Made by a program: the position numbers and the translations under genes
Shown: positions 18,287-29,438 of the stretch, in pieces
How positions within the stretch are numbered: the first letter of the stretch is position 1
Layout of the letters: every line of letters begins with the position of its first letter
The notes under the pieces: model-generated
Databases searched by the model: none
Seen by the model: the letters and a program-made list of their open reading frames with translations, nothing else
Told to the model about the DNA's origin: nothing
Assembly: GCF_022827545.1 (NCBI RefSeq)
Contig: NZ_CP094669.1
Location: 3,066,001 to 3,130,000 of the forward strand
Reading direction: 5' to 3'
DNA from: Hymenobacter tibetensis
GTDB lineage: Bacteria > Bacteroidota > Bacteroidia > Cytophagales > Hymenobacteraceae
DNA: 64,000 nucleotides

Positions 18287-19558
18287 GTGCTAACTGTTCC
18301 GCTCACCACCTTGCCTCCCGACTTTCGTCTTCGTGCCTTGCATTGGGGCAGCCGCTTTGCGCACTGTGCCTACTTCGAGCCCAATGAGTTACCGTATCCT
18401 GGCGGTGCCTTTGCCCGAATGTTGGCTATTGCAACAGAGGCTACCGACACCCCTAGCACCCTGGCGGAACTGCGAGAATGGCTACGCGGCAACCAAGCTG
18501 CTACGCCGGTGTGTGGCTTTATCACGTACGATGTAAAAAACGAAATTGAAGCTCTAACCAGCAACAACTACGCGGAACTAAGCTGGCCCAACCTGCACTT
18601 CTTCCGGCCGCAAACCTGGTTGCACTGGCACGAAGATCAATTGGAGATTTATGGCCGTACAGAGAATGTGTTAGAGGAGATTTTGTCGGCTCCACTCCCA
18701 ACACCAAGCTTGCCTGAGGTGCCGGTGTTGCGCCCACGCATGCCGAAACCAGAGTACCTGCAAGCGGTAGCTGCTATCCGGGAAGATATTTTGAACGGGG
18801 AAGTGTACGAGTTGAATCTGTGCCAGGAGTTCTACGCCGAGCAGGTGCAGTTACATCCGGTTGAGGTTTTTATGCAGCTCAACGAGGCCTCGCCTACTCC
18901 TTTTGCTGGTTTTTATCGTTGGCACGACCATTATTTATTGTGCGCTTCGCCCGAACGGTTTCTGGCCTGCCGCCCACCTACGCTTCTGTCCCAACCCATC
19001 AAAGGCACCATCCGGCGCGGCGCCACCCCCGAGGCCGATGAACTACAACGCCTTACGCTCCTGCACGACGAAAAGGAGCGCGCCGAGAACCTTATGATTG
19101 TGGACCTGGTCCGCAACGACCTTGCCCGCGTAGCGCAGACGGGCTCCGTTCAGGTACCAGAACTGTTTGGGCTATACCCTTTTCGCCACGTGTGGCAGAT
19201 GATTTCAACGGTGCAAGCAGAACTTCGGCCGGCCGTTGACTTGGTAGATATCCTGCACGCCACCTTCCCAATGGGCTCCATGACTGGGGCTCCAAAAATT
19301 CGGGCCATGCAACTCATCGAGCACTATGAGCGCAGCCGCCGCGGCTTGTACAGCGGTAGCATCGGCTACGTGTCACCCACCGGCGAGTTCGAATTCAACG
19401 TGGTTATTCGCAGCTTGCAATACCGCGCCGACACCGGCTACCTCAGCTTCCAGGTGGGTTCTGCCATCACTTACGACTCCGTGCCGGAACGCGAGTACGA
19501 AGAATGTTTGCTGAAAGCACAGGCAATACTGGAAGTAGTAGGAACCGTGATTCAATGA
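18287..19558 (+). CDS. pabB: Aminodeoxychorismate synthase component I (PabB)
   Basis: The 423-residue protein belongs to the chorismate-binding family (ADC synthase, anthranilate synthase I, isochorismate synthase). Motifs include PIKGTIRRG near 240, DEKERAENLMIVDLVRNDL near 263 and FPMGSMTGAPKIRAM near 325, with GSAITYDS near the end. The PIKGT lysine and short N-terminal domain fit PabB, which makes 4-amino-4-deoxychorismate for folate. Anthranilate synthase is less likely because no trp genes are near. The start is a GTG; no closer ATG would keep the N-terminal domain. No pabA or pabC is adjacent. Confidence 0.85.
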   Translation: MLTVPLTTLPPDFRLRALHWGSRFAHCAYFEPNELPYPGGAFARMLAIATEATDTPSTLAELREWLRGNQAATPVCGFITYDVKNEIEALTSNNYAELSWPNLHFFRPQTWLHWHEDQLEIYGRTENVLEEILSAPLPTPSLPEVPVLRPRMPKPEYLQAVAAIREDILNGEVYELNLCQEFYAEQVQLHPVEVFMQLNEASPTPFAGFYRWHDHYLLCASPERFLACRPPTLLSQPIKGTIRRGATPEADELQRLTLLHDEKERAENLMIVDLVRNDLARVAQTGSVQVPELFGLYPFRHVWQMISTVQAELRPAVDLVDILHATFPMGSMTGAPKIRAMQLIEHYERSRRGLYSGSIGYVSPTGEFEFNVVIRSLQYRADTGYLSFQVGSAITYDSVPEREYEECLLKAQAILEVVGTVIQ

Positions 19559-19657
19559 AACAAGCGGGCTTGTTGTTTCAACTACTTGAACGACACCACC
19601 TCGCTAATTCACCGAAAGGCAAGCTCTGCCATTCTGTCATTTTCACCCCAAAACAGC

Positions 19658-19665
19658 TACCTTTG
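19658..19665 (+). promoter_or_regulatory. Candidate -7 element (TACCTTTG) of miaB
   Basis: TACCTTTG matches the Bacteroidota -7 consensus and lies 40 nt before the chosen miaB ATG at 19706. It supports that start over the longer frame beginning at 19586, since the longer frame would start upstream of the promoter. Confidence 0.5.
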
Positions 19666-19705
19666 CGGTTCTCCCGAACGTGAAGCTGACGCCGCGACGA
19701 ACACC

Positions 19706-21160
19706 ATGTCTCAACCGCTGATTACCCTAGATTTCCTCGATACCCTGCCTACTCCCACCCCTGACGCTATTACGCACGCGGATAGCCCGTCGGGCGCGGT
19801 GCGGGTGAGCCCGGCCACCGAAACTGGCCGCAAACGCAAGCTCTACATTGAGAGCTACGGATGCCAAATGAATTTTTCCGACTCCGAAATTGTGTCCAGC
19901 ATCCTTTTCAACGAGGGCTTCGACACCACCGAGCAGCTGGAAGGTGCTGATTTGGTGCTCCTCAACACGTGCTCTATCCGCGAGAAAGCCGAGCAGACCG
20001 TACGGATGCGCCTCTCGCAGATAAACGGCCACAAAAAGCGCAATCCTGGTCTACTTGTGGGCGTATTAGGGTGCATGGCGGAGCGCCTGAAAAGCAAATT
20101 CCTAGAAGAAGAGAAGTTAGTGGACTTGGTGGTTGGCCCCGATGCCTACCGCGATCTGCCGCAGCTTATTCAGCAGGTGGATGGTGGGCAGAAAGCCGTA
20201 AACGTGCTGCTAAGCCGCGAAGAAACCTATGCCGATATCACGCCGGTACGCCTGAACTCCAACGGCATCACGGCCTTCATCAGCATCATGCGCGGCTGCG
20301 ACAACATGTGCTCCTTCTGCGTGGTCCCCTTCACACGGGGCCGGGAGCGCAGCCGCGATGCCCATAGCATCATCCGGGAAGCGCAGGACTTGGTAGCAGC
20401 TGGCTATAAAGAGGTTACGCTACTTGGCCAGAACGTAGACTCCTATAAGTGGGCTTCAGAAGATGGTAACGAGCACGTCAACTTTGCGCAACTGTTGGAG
20501 CGCGTAGCGTTGGTTAGCCCAGCCCTGCGAGTCCGCTTCTCCACCTCGCACCCCAAAGACATAACCGACGAGGTGTTGCATACCATGGCGCGCCACGACA
20601 ACATCTGCAAGTACATCCACCTTCCAGCCCAAAGTGGCAACTCACGGGTGTTGGCCCTCATGAACCGCACCTACGACCGGGCATGGTACGAAGAGCGGGT
20701 GCATGCCATCCGCCGAATTTTGGGCGAAGAGTGCGCTATTTCCACTGACATGATTTCGGGCTTCTGCTCGGAAACCGAGGAAGAGCATCGGGATACGCTG
20801 AGCCTTATGGAGTTCGTGAAGTACGATATGGCCTACATGTTCTTCTATTCGGAGCGCCCCGGCACGCTGGCCGCCCGGAAGCTGGAAGATGACGTGCCAC
20901 TGCTGGTAAAGAAGCGGCGCCTACAGGAAGTTATCGACTTGCAGCAGCAACACAGCCGCCTACGCAACCAGTTGGCTATTGGCAAGGTGCACCGTGTATT
21001 GGTTGAGAACTTCTCGAAGCGCAGCCAGGAACACCTCAGCGGCCGCAACAGCCAGAACCAAGTGGTTATTTTCCCAAAAAAGCACTACCAGAAAGGCGAT
21101 TATGTGGATGTACTGGTGCACAGCGGTTCGGCTAGTACATTGCTAGGCGAGGCTGTATAG
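19706..21160 (+). CDS. miaB: tRNA-2-methylthio-N6-dimethylallyladenosine synthase MiaB
   Basis: MiaB is a radical-SAM methylthiotransferase that converts i6A37 to ms2i6A37 in tRNA. From ATG 19706 it has 484 residues. The UPF0004 domain carries its three cluster cysteines in [15 protein letters not shown] and LGCMAER. The radical-SAM motif is [20 protein letters not shown] (CxxxCxxC), and a C-terminal TRAM domain follows. An ATG at 19586 would add 40 residues lying upstream of the promoter element, so it is rejected. It heads a conserved block that continues to groEL. MiaE, the next enzyme in the same modification, is encoded at 10070-10678. Confidence 0.95.
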   Translation: MSQPLITLDFLDTLPTPTPDAITHADSPSGAVRVSPATETGRKRKLYIESYGCQMNFSDSEIVSSILFNEGFDTTEQLEGADLVLLNTCSIREKAEQTVRMRLSQINGHKKRNPGLLVGVLGCMAERLKSKFLEEEKLVDLVVGPDAYRDLPQLIQQVDGGQKAVNVLLSREETYADITPVRLNSNGITAFISIMRGCDNMCSFCVVPFTRGRERSRDAHSIIREAQDLVAAGYKEVTLLGQNVDSYKWASEDGNEHVNFAQLLERVALVSPALRVRFSTSHPKDITDEVLHTMARHDNICKYIHLPAQSGNSRVLALMNRTYDRAWYEERVHAIRRILGEECAISTDMISGFCSETEEEHRDTLSLMEFVKYDMAYMFFYSERPGTLAARKLEDDVPLLVKKRRLQEVIDLQQQHSRLRNQLAIGKVHRVLVENFSKRSQEHLSGRNSQNQVVIFPKKHYQKGDYVDVLVHSGSASTLLGEAV

Positions 21161-21534
21161 CGGTACCTGCGTTATTGAGCTAAAGAACATTGCGTCCCAA
21201 CAACCGAACGGGTGCTGGCATTGCCAGGCGTAACGGAAGGCTATTGCACCAAAGAGACACTCGAGAAACAGACCGCATAGTCCGTTTGTCGCTAGTTTTT
21301 ACGATCCAAACCCTTCAGAAACGTTGAAGCTTGAAGGAACTGCCGGTTACGATGAGCATTCTATATAAGAACTTTGCTCTTCTGGCAAGGCACATGCAGC
21401 TATTATGTTTGGCTATTACTTGAGTGGCCCGACACGTTTGCCTATTCTAACCGGGCATGCCATGCCGTTTAGCCAGTGCGGATAAAATAAATCACCGCAA
21501 TTTTCGTCTTCCCCACGAAAACCCACTTCCGACC
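21161..21534. other. Intergenic region carrying the sigma-54 activator promoter
   Basis: No coding frame is convincing. The only recognisable content is the promoter-like motifs at 21383-21411 described separately. Confidence 0.5.
21383..21411 (+). promoter_or_regulatory. Candidate promoter(s): sigma-54-like and Bacteroidota -7 element
   Basis: TGGCAAG at 21383-21389, then 4 nt, then ATGCA at 21394-21398 differs from the sigma-54 consensus TGGCACG-N4-TTGCA at two positions. Immediately after, TATGTTTG at 21404-21411 fits the primary-sigma -7 consensus TAnnTTTG, but its -33 partner is poorly spaced. Either may drive the activator gene beginning at 21535. Confidence 0.35.
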
Positions 21535-22854
21535 TTGACACCTTCAGAAATACAAAGCATAAAACAACGGTTCGGCATCATTGGCAACGCGCCAACACTG
21601 AACTACGCCATTCAGGTGGCAACCCAAGTGGCGCCTACCGATATGACGGTGCTGATTACTGGTGAGAGTGGCTCCGGTAAGGAGTCATTTTCTAAAATCA
21701 TTCATGCGCTTTCCCCCCGCAAGCACGGTCAGTTCATTGCCATTAACTGCGGTGCCATCCCTGAAGGAACCATTGACTCGGAACTGTTCGGACACGAGAA
21801 AGGCTCGTTTACGGGTGCCCAGGAAGCACGCAAAGGCTACTTCGAGGTAACCAACGGTGGCACCATCTTCCTTGACGAAATTGGGGAGATGCCGCTAGGC
21901 ACACAGGCACGTTTGCTACGGGTGCTGGAAAACGGTGAGTTTATTCGAGTTGGGTCCAGCAAAGTGCAGAAAACTGACGTGCGTGTAGTAGCAGCTACCA
22001 ACGTAAATTTGCTGGATGCCGTGCGCGAAGGCCGCTTTCGTGAAGACCTGTACTACCGCCTGAATACAGTGCCTATCATAGTTCCACCACTACGTGAGCG
22101 GGGCGACGACATCTATCTATTATTCAGAAAGTTTGCTACTGATTTTGCTGACCGTTATCGGGTAAAACCAGTGTCGTTGACGCCGGATGCTGTGCAGGAT
22201 TTACAGCGCTTCCGCTTCCCCGGCAATATTCGGCAACTTAAGAACGTGGCCGAGCAAATGTCGGTGCTGGAAACCGACCGGGAGGTGGACGCGCGTCGTC
22301 TGCGCCAGTACCTACCCGCCGACCAAAGCAGCCGCTTACCCATGCTTTTGCACGCGGCCGGCGCAGCCACCGATGGGGCCGGCAACACGTACTCTGAGCG
22401 TGACTTGCTGTACAAGGTGCTCTTCGATATGCGCCGCGACATGACGGACCTCAAGAAGCTGGTGCTGGATATGGCTACTGGTCAGCGCCCCCAGGAAACG
22501 CAGGAAATGCTGCGCCAAAACAGCCACCTGTTTACCAACTTAACTCCAGCCCCCTACGATGGCGGTCCACGGCCCTTACGGCAGCCTTCTGCTGATGGAG
22601 GAGCGACAGAATATATCCTCACGCCCAATTCAGTGGATGATACCACTGACTACGAGGAAGATGTGCAGCGGGTAGAAGATATTCCGCACGAAACCGAAGA
22701 GGAAACTCTCTCGCTAGAGGCGAAAGAGAAAGAGATGATTATGAAGGCGCTGAAAAAACACCACAACAAGCGCAAATACGCCGCCCACGACCTGGGTATT
22801 TCCGAACGCACCCTGTATCGCAAACTCAAGCAGTATGACCTGGAACAAGCGTAG
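21535..22854 (+). CDS. Sigma-54-dependent transcriptional activator, AAA+ plus Fis-type HTH
   Basis: The chosen start is a TTG at 21535 (MTPSEIQSIKQRFGIIG), because conserved relatives begin with this segment; the longer frame from 21457 has no homology-like content. In 439 residues there is no receiver domain. The AAA+ domain (about 15-240) has Walker A GESGSGKE at 43-50, the sigma-54 contact loop GSFTGA at 90-95 and Walker B GGTIFLDEIGEMP. A linker rich in acidic residues leads to a Fis-type HTH (NKRKYAAHDLGISERTLYRKL) at the end. It should activate RpoN promoters; targets are unknown. lptE begins inside its last codons. Confidence 0.9.
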   Translation: MTPSEIQSIKQRFGIIGNAPTLNYAIQVATQVAPTDMTVLITGESGSGKESFSKIIHALSPRKHGQFIAINCGAIPEGTIDSELFGHEKGSFTGAQEARKGYFEVTNGGTIFLDEIGEMPLGTQARLLRVLENGEFIRVGSSKVQKTDVRVVAATNVNLLDAVREGRFREDLYYRLNTVPIIVPPLRERGDDIYLLFRKFATDFADRYRVKPVSLTPDAVQDLQRFRFPGNIRQLKNVAEQMSVLETDREVDARRLRQYLPADQSSRLPMLLHAAGAATDGAGNTYSERDLLYKVLFDMRRDMTDLKKLVLDMATGQRPQETQEMLRQNSHLFTNLTPAPYDGGPRPLRQPSADGGATEYILTPNSVDDTTDYEEDVQRVEDIPHETEEETLSLEAKEKEMIMKALKKHHNKRKYAAHDLGISERTLYRKLKQYDLEQA

Positions 22855-23386
22855 TGGCCCAAAGAGCCTAAGCAGTTGGATGTTGAGCTTTTCGTTGGTA
22901 TTCCTGCTGGCACTGACTGGCTGCTCCGTCTATTCTTTTAGCGGCACCAACATCGACCCTTCTGTGAAGAGCATTTCTATCTCCACCTTCCAGAATACAT
23001 CCAACAATGGTCCTTCTTCTTTGTCGCAACGCTTCACCGAAGACTTCAAAGACTACTTCCAGCGCAATACGTCCATCAAGCAGGTGCCTCGGGACGGAGA
23101 CTTACAGTTTGAAGGTGAGATAATTGCATTCGATTATGCACCCGCGGCTATCCAGCAGCAGGACGGCCGCGACCAGGCCGGTGTAAACCGCCTGACCATT
23201 CAAGTACGCGTGAAATTCACTAACACCAAGGACCCTACCCAGGATTTCGAGCAGACCTTCCAGCAGCCCGAAGACTTTCCGGCCACGCAGGATATTGCCA
23301 GCATCAACAACGACCCCGCTGCTGTGCGCCGGGTCACGCAACGAATCATCACAGACGTATTCAACAAGTCGGTAGCCAACTGGTGA
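22835..23386 (+). CDS. lptE: LptE-family LPS assembly lipoprotein
   Basis: The 183-residue protein has a basic N-terminus, a hydrophobic signal and a lipobox LTGC near residue 30, so it is a lipoprotein. The mature part (YSFSGTNIDPSVKSISISTF near the start) matches the LptE family, which plugs the LptD barrel and inserts lipopolysaccharide into the outer leaflet. Its ATG overlaps the preceding activator gene by 20 nt; an ATG at 22880 is a shorter alternative that would leave almost no basic n-region. Placement between the activator and secG is common in Bacteroidota. Confidence 0.9.
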   Translation: MTWNKRSGPKSLSSWMLSFSLVFLLALTGCSVYSFSGTNIDPSVKSISISTFQNTSNNGPSSLSQRFTEDFKDYFQRNTSIKQVPRDGDLQFEGEIIAFDYAPAAIQQQDGRDQAGVNRLTIQVRVKFTNTKDPTQDFEQTFQQPEDFPATQDIASINNDPAAVRRVTQRIITDVFNKSVANW

Positions 23387-23522
23387 GTTGTCGGCTGAAT
23401 GGTTTAATTACCGTATCCTTGCCGATTGAAACGTAGCAGCCAGCGGCCGCTACGTTTCTCACTTGTTGATTGCACGCTAGCCGTCAACAACTTACTTGTC
23501 AACCCACTCAGGCTTCTATTCT

Positions 23523-24974
23523 ATGACCCGCGCGTCGCTGTTGCATATTCTCAACCACGTGGGCAGTATTTCAGAAACTGAAATTCGGGAGCTAGAGCAG
23601 TTGGCAGCGGCTTTTCCTTACTGCCAGACGGCCCACATACTGCTCGCGAAAGCAGCCCACGACCAGGGCAGCATGCTAGCCAGCCAGCGTCTGCGACGAG
23701 CAGCCACCTACGCTGCCGACCGCCAACTGCTACGGCAACTGTTAGAGCAACCAGCCCCTGCCACCGTCGAGTTATCGGCTCCCAAGGAATTGCCCGCAGA
23801 AGCTAGTTTGCCGGCTTCCGCCTCCGGTGCAGGTAGTTCCACCGCTTTTTTTCAGTCGCTGGTAACAGAAGACGTCCAGCCGTTGGAGCCTCAGGAAGAA
23901 GTGGAAACAATGGCGGAAGAAGAGGTTGTACCAGTGGCTACCCCTCTTGATTCGCTGCCCGAATCCACTATTCCTGCATCTGAGCCGACAAATGCGGAGT
24001 TACCCATCGAGGAAAACCAAGAGTTGGCGTTAGAGTCCCTTCCAGTCACTCCCACTGCAGCTGAAAGCTTGGTAGAGCCAGTAGAGCAGTTGGAGCCTCA
24101 GGAGTTTACCACGCCACTCTATCCCTCTGAAGCAACAGAGGCCCCAGCGGTTCTGGCTGCAGATGAGCAAGTAGAAGAGGTAGAACTAGCTGCGCCAAAC
24201 GAGTCGGATAGCGAAGATTTCGCTACGGAACCCACTGCCAATGAAGAAGCACTTGCTATTGCAGTAAAGCAGCCTGTTCATTCCGAATTGGAAGTTGAGG
24301 CTGCTCCGGCTATCGACTCGGAAGAAGCCTTGCCAGCAGTTGCCCCCCCTATCCGCCCACCAGCTGAAGTGGGCTCTTCACGTTTCGAGTTCGGGCTAAC
24401 AGAACCCAGCAAACTCCCCGTTCCCATTTTGTATCAGTTGCCGGGACTCGAGGAAGAAGATACTAGCACCACTCCAAACCAAGAAGCTCCGCTGGCAGCC
24501 ACGGCGTTGGCCCCACCTTTCCGGGCAGACATTGATCTGGGGTACGCTTTGTTGGAAGGGGGCAGCCGCTTTGGGTATGCCCTTCAGCTGCAAGACGATG
24601 AACTGACGCTTCCTCTGCCCGCAACCAGTTTCTTTCCGCCCGATGCGCTCTTGCATGAACACGCGGTTAGTGTCAGCAAGCTTCAGCCTGCGCCGGCAGC
24701 GCCATCGACCTTCGATCTTATTAACCGATTCCTGAAGGTACAGCCCCGCCTCAAGTCGCCAGGAGTATTGCCGCTCGTAAATGAGCAGACCGATTTGGCG
24801 GCTCGAAGCACGCACGCGCAACCAGCTTTAGCCTCTGAAAGCCTCGCCAAAATATTGGTAAAACAAGGCAAAAAGGACCGGGCTATCGAAATATATGAAC
24901 AGCTAATGGTGCGTCAGCCGGAAAAAAGCGCGTACTTTGCCGACCAAATTCAACAACTGAAAACTCTCGAATAG
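23523..24974 (+). CDS. Acidic-linker protein with C-terminal TPR, function unknown
   Basis: From ATG 23523 (MTRASLLHIL) the protein has 483 residues. The N-terminal about 80 residues are helical and conserved-looking (ELEQLAAAFPYCQTAHILLA). Residues about 90-300 form a low-complexity linker rich in Glu, Pro, Ala and Thr. The C-terminus (LAKILVKQGKKDRAIEIYEQ, then LMVRQPEKSAYFADQI) is a TPR-like hairpin. No signal peptide is visible. Genes like this sit just upstream of secG in Cytophagales; its stop is directly followed by the secG ATG, so translation is coupled. The role is unknown. Confidence 0.8.
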   Translation: MTRASLLHILNHVGSISETEIRELEQLAAAFPYCQTAHILLAKAAHDQGSMLASQRLRRAATYAADRQLLRQLLEQPAPATVELSAPKELPAEASLPASASGAGSSTAFFQSLVTEDVQPLEPQEEVETMAEEEVVPVATPLDSLPESTIPASEPTNAELPIEENQELALESLPVTPTAAESLVEPVEQLEPQEFTTPLYPSEATEAPAVLAADEQVEEVELAAPNESDSEDFATEPTANEEALAIAVKQPVHSELEVEAAPAIDSEEALPAVAPPIRPPAEVGSSRFEFGLTEPSKLPVPILYQLPGLEEEDTSTTPNQEAPLAATALAPPFRADIDLGYALLEGGSRFGYALQLQDDELTLPLPATSFFPPDALLHEHAVSVSKLQPAPAAPSTFDLINRFLKVQPRLKSPGVLPLVNEQTDLAARSTHAQPALASESLAKILVKQGKKDRAIEIYEQLMVRQPEKSAYFADQIQQLKTLE

Positions 24975-25373
24975 ATGTACATTACGCTCATTGTTATCAT
25001 TCTTATCGTGTGTTTCTTGCTGGCCGTTGTAGTACTGGCTCAGAACCCCAAGGGCGGTGGATTGTCGAGCCAGTTTGGTTCGGGTGGTGCTGCAAACCTG
25101 ATGGGCGTGAAACGCACGGGCGACTTGCTAGAGCGCCTCACGTGGGGCTTCGCTATCGGCTTGATGGTTCTGACGCTCGGCACGCATGTACTCAATGGCA
25201 CCTCAGCCGGCACCGGCCCGGTACGAAGCGTAAACCAGCGCAAAGCTCTCGAAACTCGTTTGCCAGCTGCGCCTGCACCCGCTATTCCTGGAGCAGCAGC
25301 ACCCGGTGGCGCGGCAGCCCCGGCCGGTCAGCAGCCTGCATCGGCTCCGGCTAGTCCTCCACCAGCACAGTAG
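24975..25373 (+). CDS. secG: Preprotein translocase subunit SecG
   Basis: SecG is a small two-helix membrane subunit of the SecYEG channel. The 132-residue protein has a first transmembrane helix (YITLIVIILIVCFLLAVVVLAQ), the diagnostic cytoplasmic loop NPKGGGLSSQFG, a second helix (about 50-72) and a C-terminal tail rich in Ala and Pro that is typical for Bacteroidota. The ATG abuts the preceding stop codon. A terminator follows. Confidence 0.95.
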   Translation: MYITLIVIILIVCFLLAVVVLAQNPKGGGLSSQFGSGGAANLMGVKRTGDLLERLTWGFAIGLMVLTLGTHVLNGTSAGTGPVRSVNQRKALETRLPAAPAPAIPGAAAPGGAAAPAGQQPASAPASPPPAQ

Positions 25374-25398
25374 TACTCCCATCTGTATTTCTTAGGAG

Positions 25399-25428
25399 AG
25401 AGCTTTCCAGAAGGGAAGCTCTTTTTTT
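25399..25428 (+). terminator. Rho-independent terminator after secG
   Basis: AGAGCTTTCC pairs with GGGAAGCTCT (one G-U pair) around a 4-nt loop and is followed by seven T. It separates secG from the groESL operon. Confidence 0.8.
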
Positions 25429-25496
25429 ATGCCCTTTTGGTGCTGGCTGTGCTAGTATGCAAGCGAGCTTGTTACTATAACGAGGCGCAGCCGCCC

Positions 25497-25580
25497 TGTC
25501 AGGTCTGGCAGGCTTTGTACATAATCCTGACGCAATGCGCCTTTTTAGTGTTCATTCTGTCAGGTTTCGCCGGGCTGGCA
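25497..25580 (+). promoter_or_regulatory. Candidate groESL control region with repeated TGTCAGGT/CTGGCA motifs
   Basis: TGTCAGGT is followed directly by CTGGCA at 25497-25510, and the same two boxes recur at 25558-25580 with 9 nt between them. No CIRCE element (TTAGCACTC-N9-GAGTGCTAA) is present. The repeated boxes may be an operator or alternative-sigma promoter for heat-shock control; this is inferred only from repetition and position. Confidence 0.35.
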
Positions 25581-25644
25581 TAGGAAGTGAGGGGAGGCGG
25601 ACACCACCTTGTTTCAAGTAAACCTTTCAACCAAAACGTACAAT

Positions 25645-25935
25645 ATGTCGCTTAGCATGAAACCGCTGGCTGACCGCGTAATTATCGCGCCTGCCGCCGC
25701 CGAGGAGAAAACCAAGTCGGGTATTATTATCCCCGATACGGCCAAGGAGAAGCCACAGCGCGGCGAAGTAGTAGCCGTAGGCGAAGGCAAAGTGGCCGAT
25801 AGCGGCACCACCATCCAGCCTCAAGTAAAAGTTGGCGACCAAGTGCTCTACGGCAAGTATGCCGGCACCGAAATCACCATCGACGGCCAAGACTACCTCA
25901 TTATGCGGGAGTCGGATATTTTCGCCGTAATCTAA
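25645..25935 (+). CDS. groS: Co-chaperonin GroES
   Basis: GroES caps the GroEL folding chamber. From ATG 25645 ([13 protein letters not shown]) the protein has 96 residues, the normal length. It shows the family's [21 protein letters not shown] segment (mobile loop region) and ends [26 protein letters not shown] as usual. An in-frame extension to 25609 has no counterpart in the family. groEL follows 43 nt later. Confidence 0.97.
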   Translation: MSLSMKPLADRVIIAPAAAEEKTKSGIIIPDTAKEKPQRGEVVAVGEGKVADSGTTIQPQVKVGDQVLYGKYAGTEITIDGQDYLIMRESDIFAVI

Positions 25936-25957
25936 GCCCCATTCCTTTCTCCCCTGA

Positions 25958-27619
<1,662 letters not shown>

Positions 27620-27650
27620 GACATCACCGTCTGACTTAGCTCAGATACTA

Positions 27651-27685
27651 AAAAGCCCCACTGGAAAGATTCCAGTGGGGCTTTT
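27651..27685 (+). terminator. Rho-independent terminator of groESL
   Basis: AAAAGCCCCACTGGA pairs perfectly with TCCAGTGGGGCTTTT around a 5-nt loop, followed by further T residues. Confidence 0.9.
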
Positions 27686-27787
27686 TTATGCTTAGTGGCA
27701 ACGTACTCAGCTTAAGTATTCAGAAAGAAACAGCTTACGATGTACTGTTTCGTCTGCACACGATGAGCAGGAATAACAGACAAGGAC

Positions 27788-29212
27788 TTACCCCCGCCCG
27801 TGCATCATGTGGAAGAGCTTCTTAGCAATGGCAATAAGAATCAACCCGGCTAGAATAACGAAGCCGGCAATCAAGCCAAACACTTTCAAGGCGCCTAGCT
27901 CTTCAACGTAGGCAGCAATGTAGCCCCCGGCAATCTGCGCCACAAAGGGAGCAAGAAACCACACACCCATTAGCATGGAGGTAAGAGCCGCAGGTGACAG
28001 GCGCGACACCATGGAAAGGCCCACTGGAGACAAGCACAACTCCCCTACTGTGTGGAAGAAATACGTTGCGAGTAGCCACCAGATACTGGCTTTGATGGTC
28101 TGGTCGGCAATATCACCGCCCCGTTGCATCACTGCACCTACCATAAATAGGAAGCCTACTCCTAGCAGCACCATTCCCAGGCCCATTTTCACAGGAATGC
28201 TCAAGTCTCGGCCACGACGGCCCAGATATACCCAAAGCGCCGCGACTGGCGCGCCTAGCAATACAATGAATCCTGCGTTGACCGACTGAAACCACGAAGT
28301 TGGAATCAAGAAGCCCCCTACCTCACGGTCGATAAATTTGTCTGTGTACAAGGTCAGAGAAGAACCCGCTTGCTCGAAACCGGCCCAGAAGAACACCACA
28401 AACAGCGTAATAATGAAGATTACAGCCATACGGTCCGTCTCCTCCTTTGTGAGTGGGGCCTTGGTTATAGTTTTGTCTTCGTTGCGACCTTCTGGATACA
28501 TACCCGTGTCTCCCAAAAAGCGCGTTCCCAACAAGTTAAATGCTAACTGGCCGAGCAACATGCCGATACCAGCAGCAAGAAAGCCGTAGCGGAAGCCATA
28601 GCTTGCCACCTGCTCTATGCCATTTACCACGGTTTTGGTGGCAAACAAGTCCTCCGCAAAGTAGCCGCATACCAGAGGCGCTAGAAAGGCCCCCGTGTTG
28701 ATGCCCATGTAGAAGATTGTGAAGGCTGCGTCGCGGCGAGGGTCGCCTTGTTCGTACAGCTTGCCTACAATCGTTGAGATATTAGGCTTAAAAAAGCCAT
28801 TCCCCAGAATTAGCAGCAACAAGCCTAGCAATGTTGGCCAAGGCAACCCAAAAAAGACGCCTTGAGTTGACAGGCTCGGCTGCATAAACAAAAAGAACTG
28901 CCCAACGGCCATCGTCAGACCACCTATAAGGATAGCTCTGCGTTGGCCGATGTACTTGTCGGCAAGCCAACCACCAATAATGGGCGTCAGGTATACGAAG
29001 CCAGTAAAGTAGCCATAAATCAGAGAAGCACTAGCGGCATTAATGCCCAGGCCACCTTCTAAAGCAGTTTTTGACAGGTAAAGCATGAGAAGGCCCCGCA
29101 TACCGTAGTAGCTGAACCGCTCCCACATTTCCGTGAAGAAAAGCAGATAAAGTCCAGGGGGGTGGCCCTGCTGCGTGTTAGGTTGCTCCCGCACAGCGGA
29201 GGTAGTTTGCAT
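27788..29212 (-). CDS. POT-family proton-coupled oligopeptide transporter
   Basis: The 474-residue inner-membrane protein has 12 or more hydrophobic segments and the POT/PTR2 signatures: the N-terminal EMWERFSYYGMRGLLMLYLS with the ExxER proton-coupling motif, and FYMGINTGAFLAPLVCGY near residue 165. Members import di- and tripeptides with protons. It is convergent to groEL, and its promoter lies in the 226-nt gap shared with the divergent pckA gene. Confidence 0.93.
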   Translation of the reverse strand: MQTTSAVREQPNTQQGHPPGLYLLFFTEMWERFSYYGMRGLLMLYLSKTALEGGLGINAASASLIYGYFTGFVYLTPIIGGWLADKYIGQRRAILIGGLTMAVGQFFLFMQPSLSTQGVFFGLPWPTLLGLLLLILGNGFFKPNISTIVGKLYEQGDPRRDAAFTIFYMGINTGAFLAPLVCGYFAEDLFATKTVVNGIEQVASYGFRYGFLAAGIGMLLGQLAFNLLGTRFLGDTGMYPEGRNEDKTITKAPLTKEETDRMAVIFIITLFVVFFWAGFEQAGSSLTLYTDKFIDREVGGFLIPTSWFQSVNAGFIVLLGAPVAALWVYLGRRGRDLSIPVKMGLGMVLLGVGFLFMVGAVMQRGGDIADQTIKASIWWLLATYFFHTVGELCLSPVGLSMVSRLSPAALTSMLMGVWFLAPFVAQIAGGYIAAYVEELGALKVFGLIAGFVILAGLILIAIAKKLFHMMHGRG

Positions 29213-29438
29213 GAAGAAGAATGAGGTGAGTGAGGGAAAAGGCTGCTGGCTGCAACCAGACGGTAGTTGGTAAAGCTACAAAACTTTGTTTACGAACACG
29301 CGTTAGTTTAGCAAGGTAAAACCAGCGAAAATTCGCTAGTAATTTCTCCGGAAACGTTTGCGGCTCGTGTTTTTCCTATATTTTTGTTGTCAGATTCCCC
29401 ATCTACCTCTAAAACCCCCCACCCTGTTCCCGCCCAGT

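Noticed and set aside
21161..21534. Possible riboswitch or small RNA upstream of the sigma-54 activator
   Set aside because: No conserved riboswitch core or strong terminator hairpin; only promoter-like motifs were supported.
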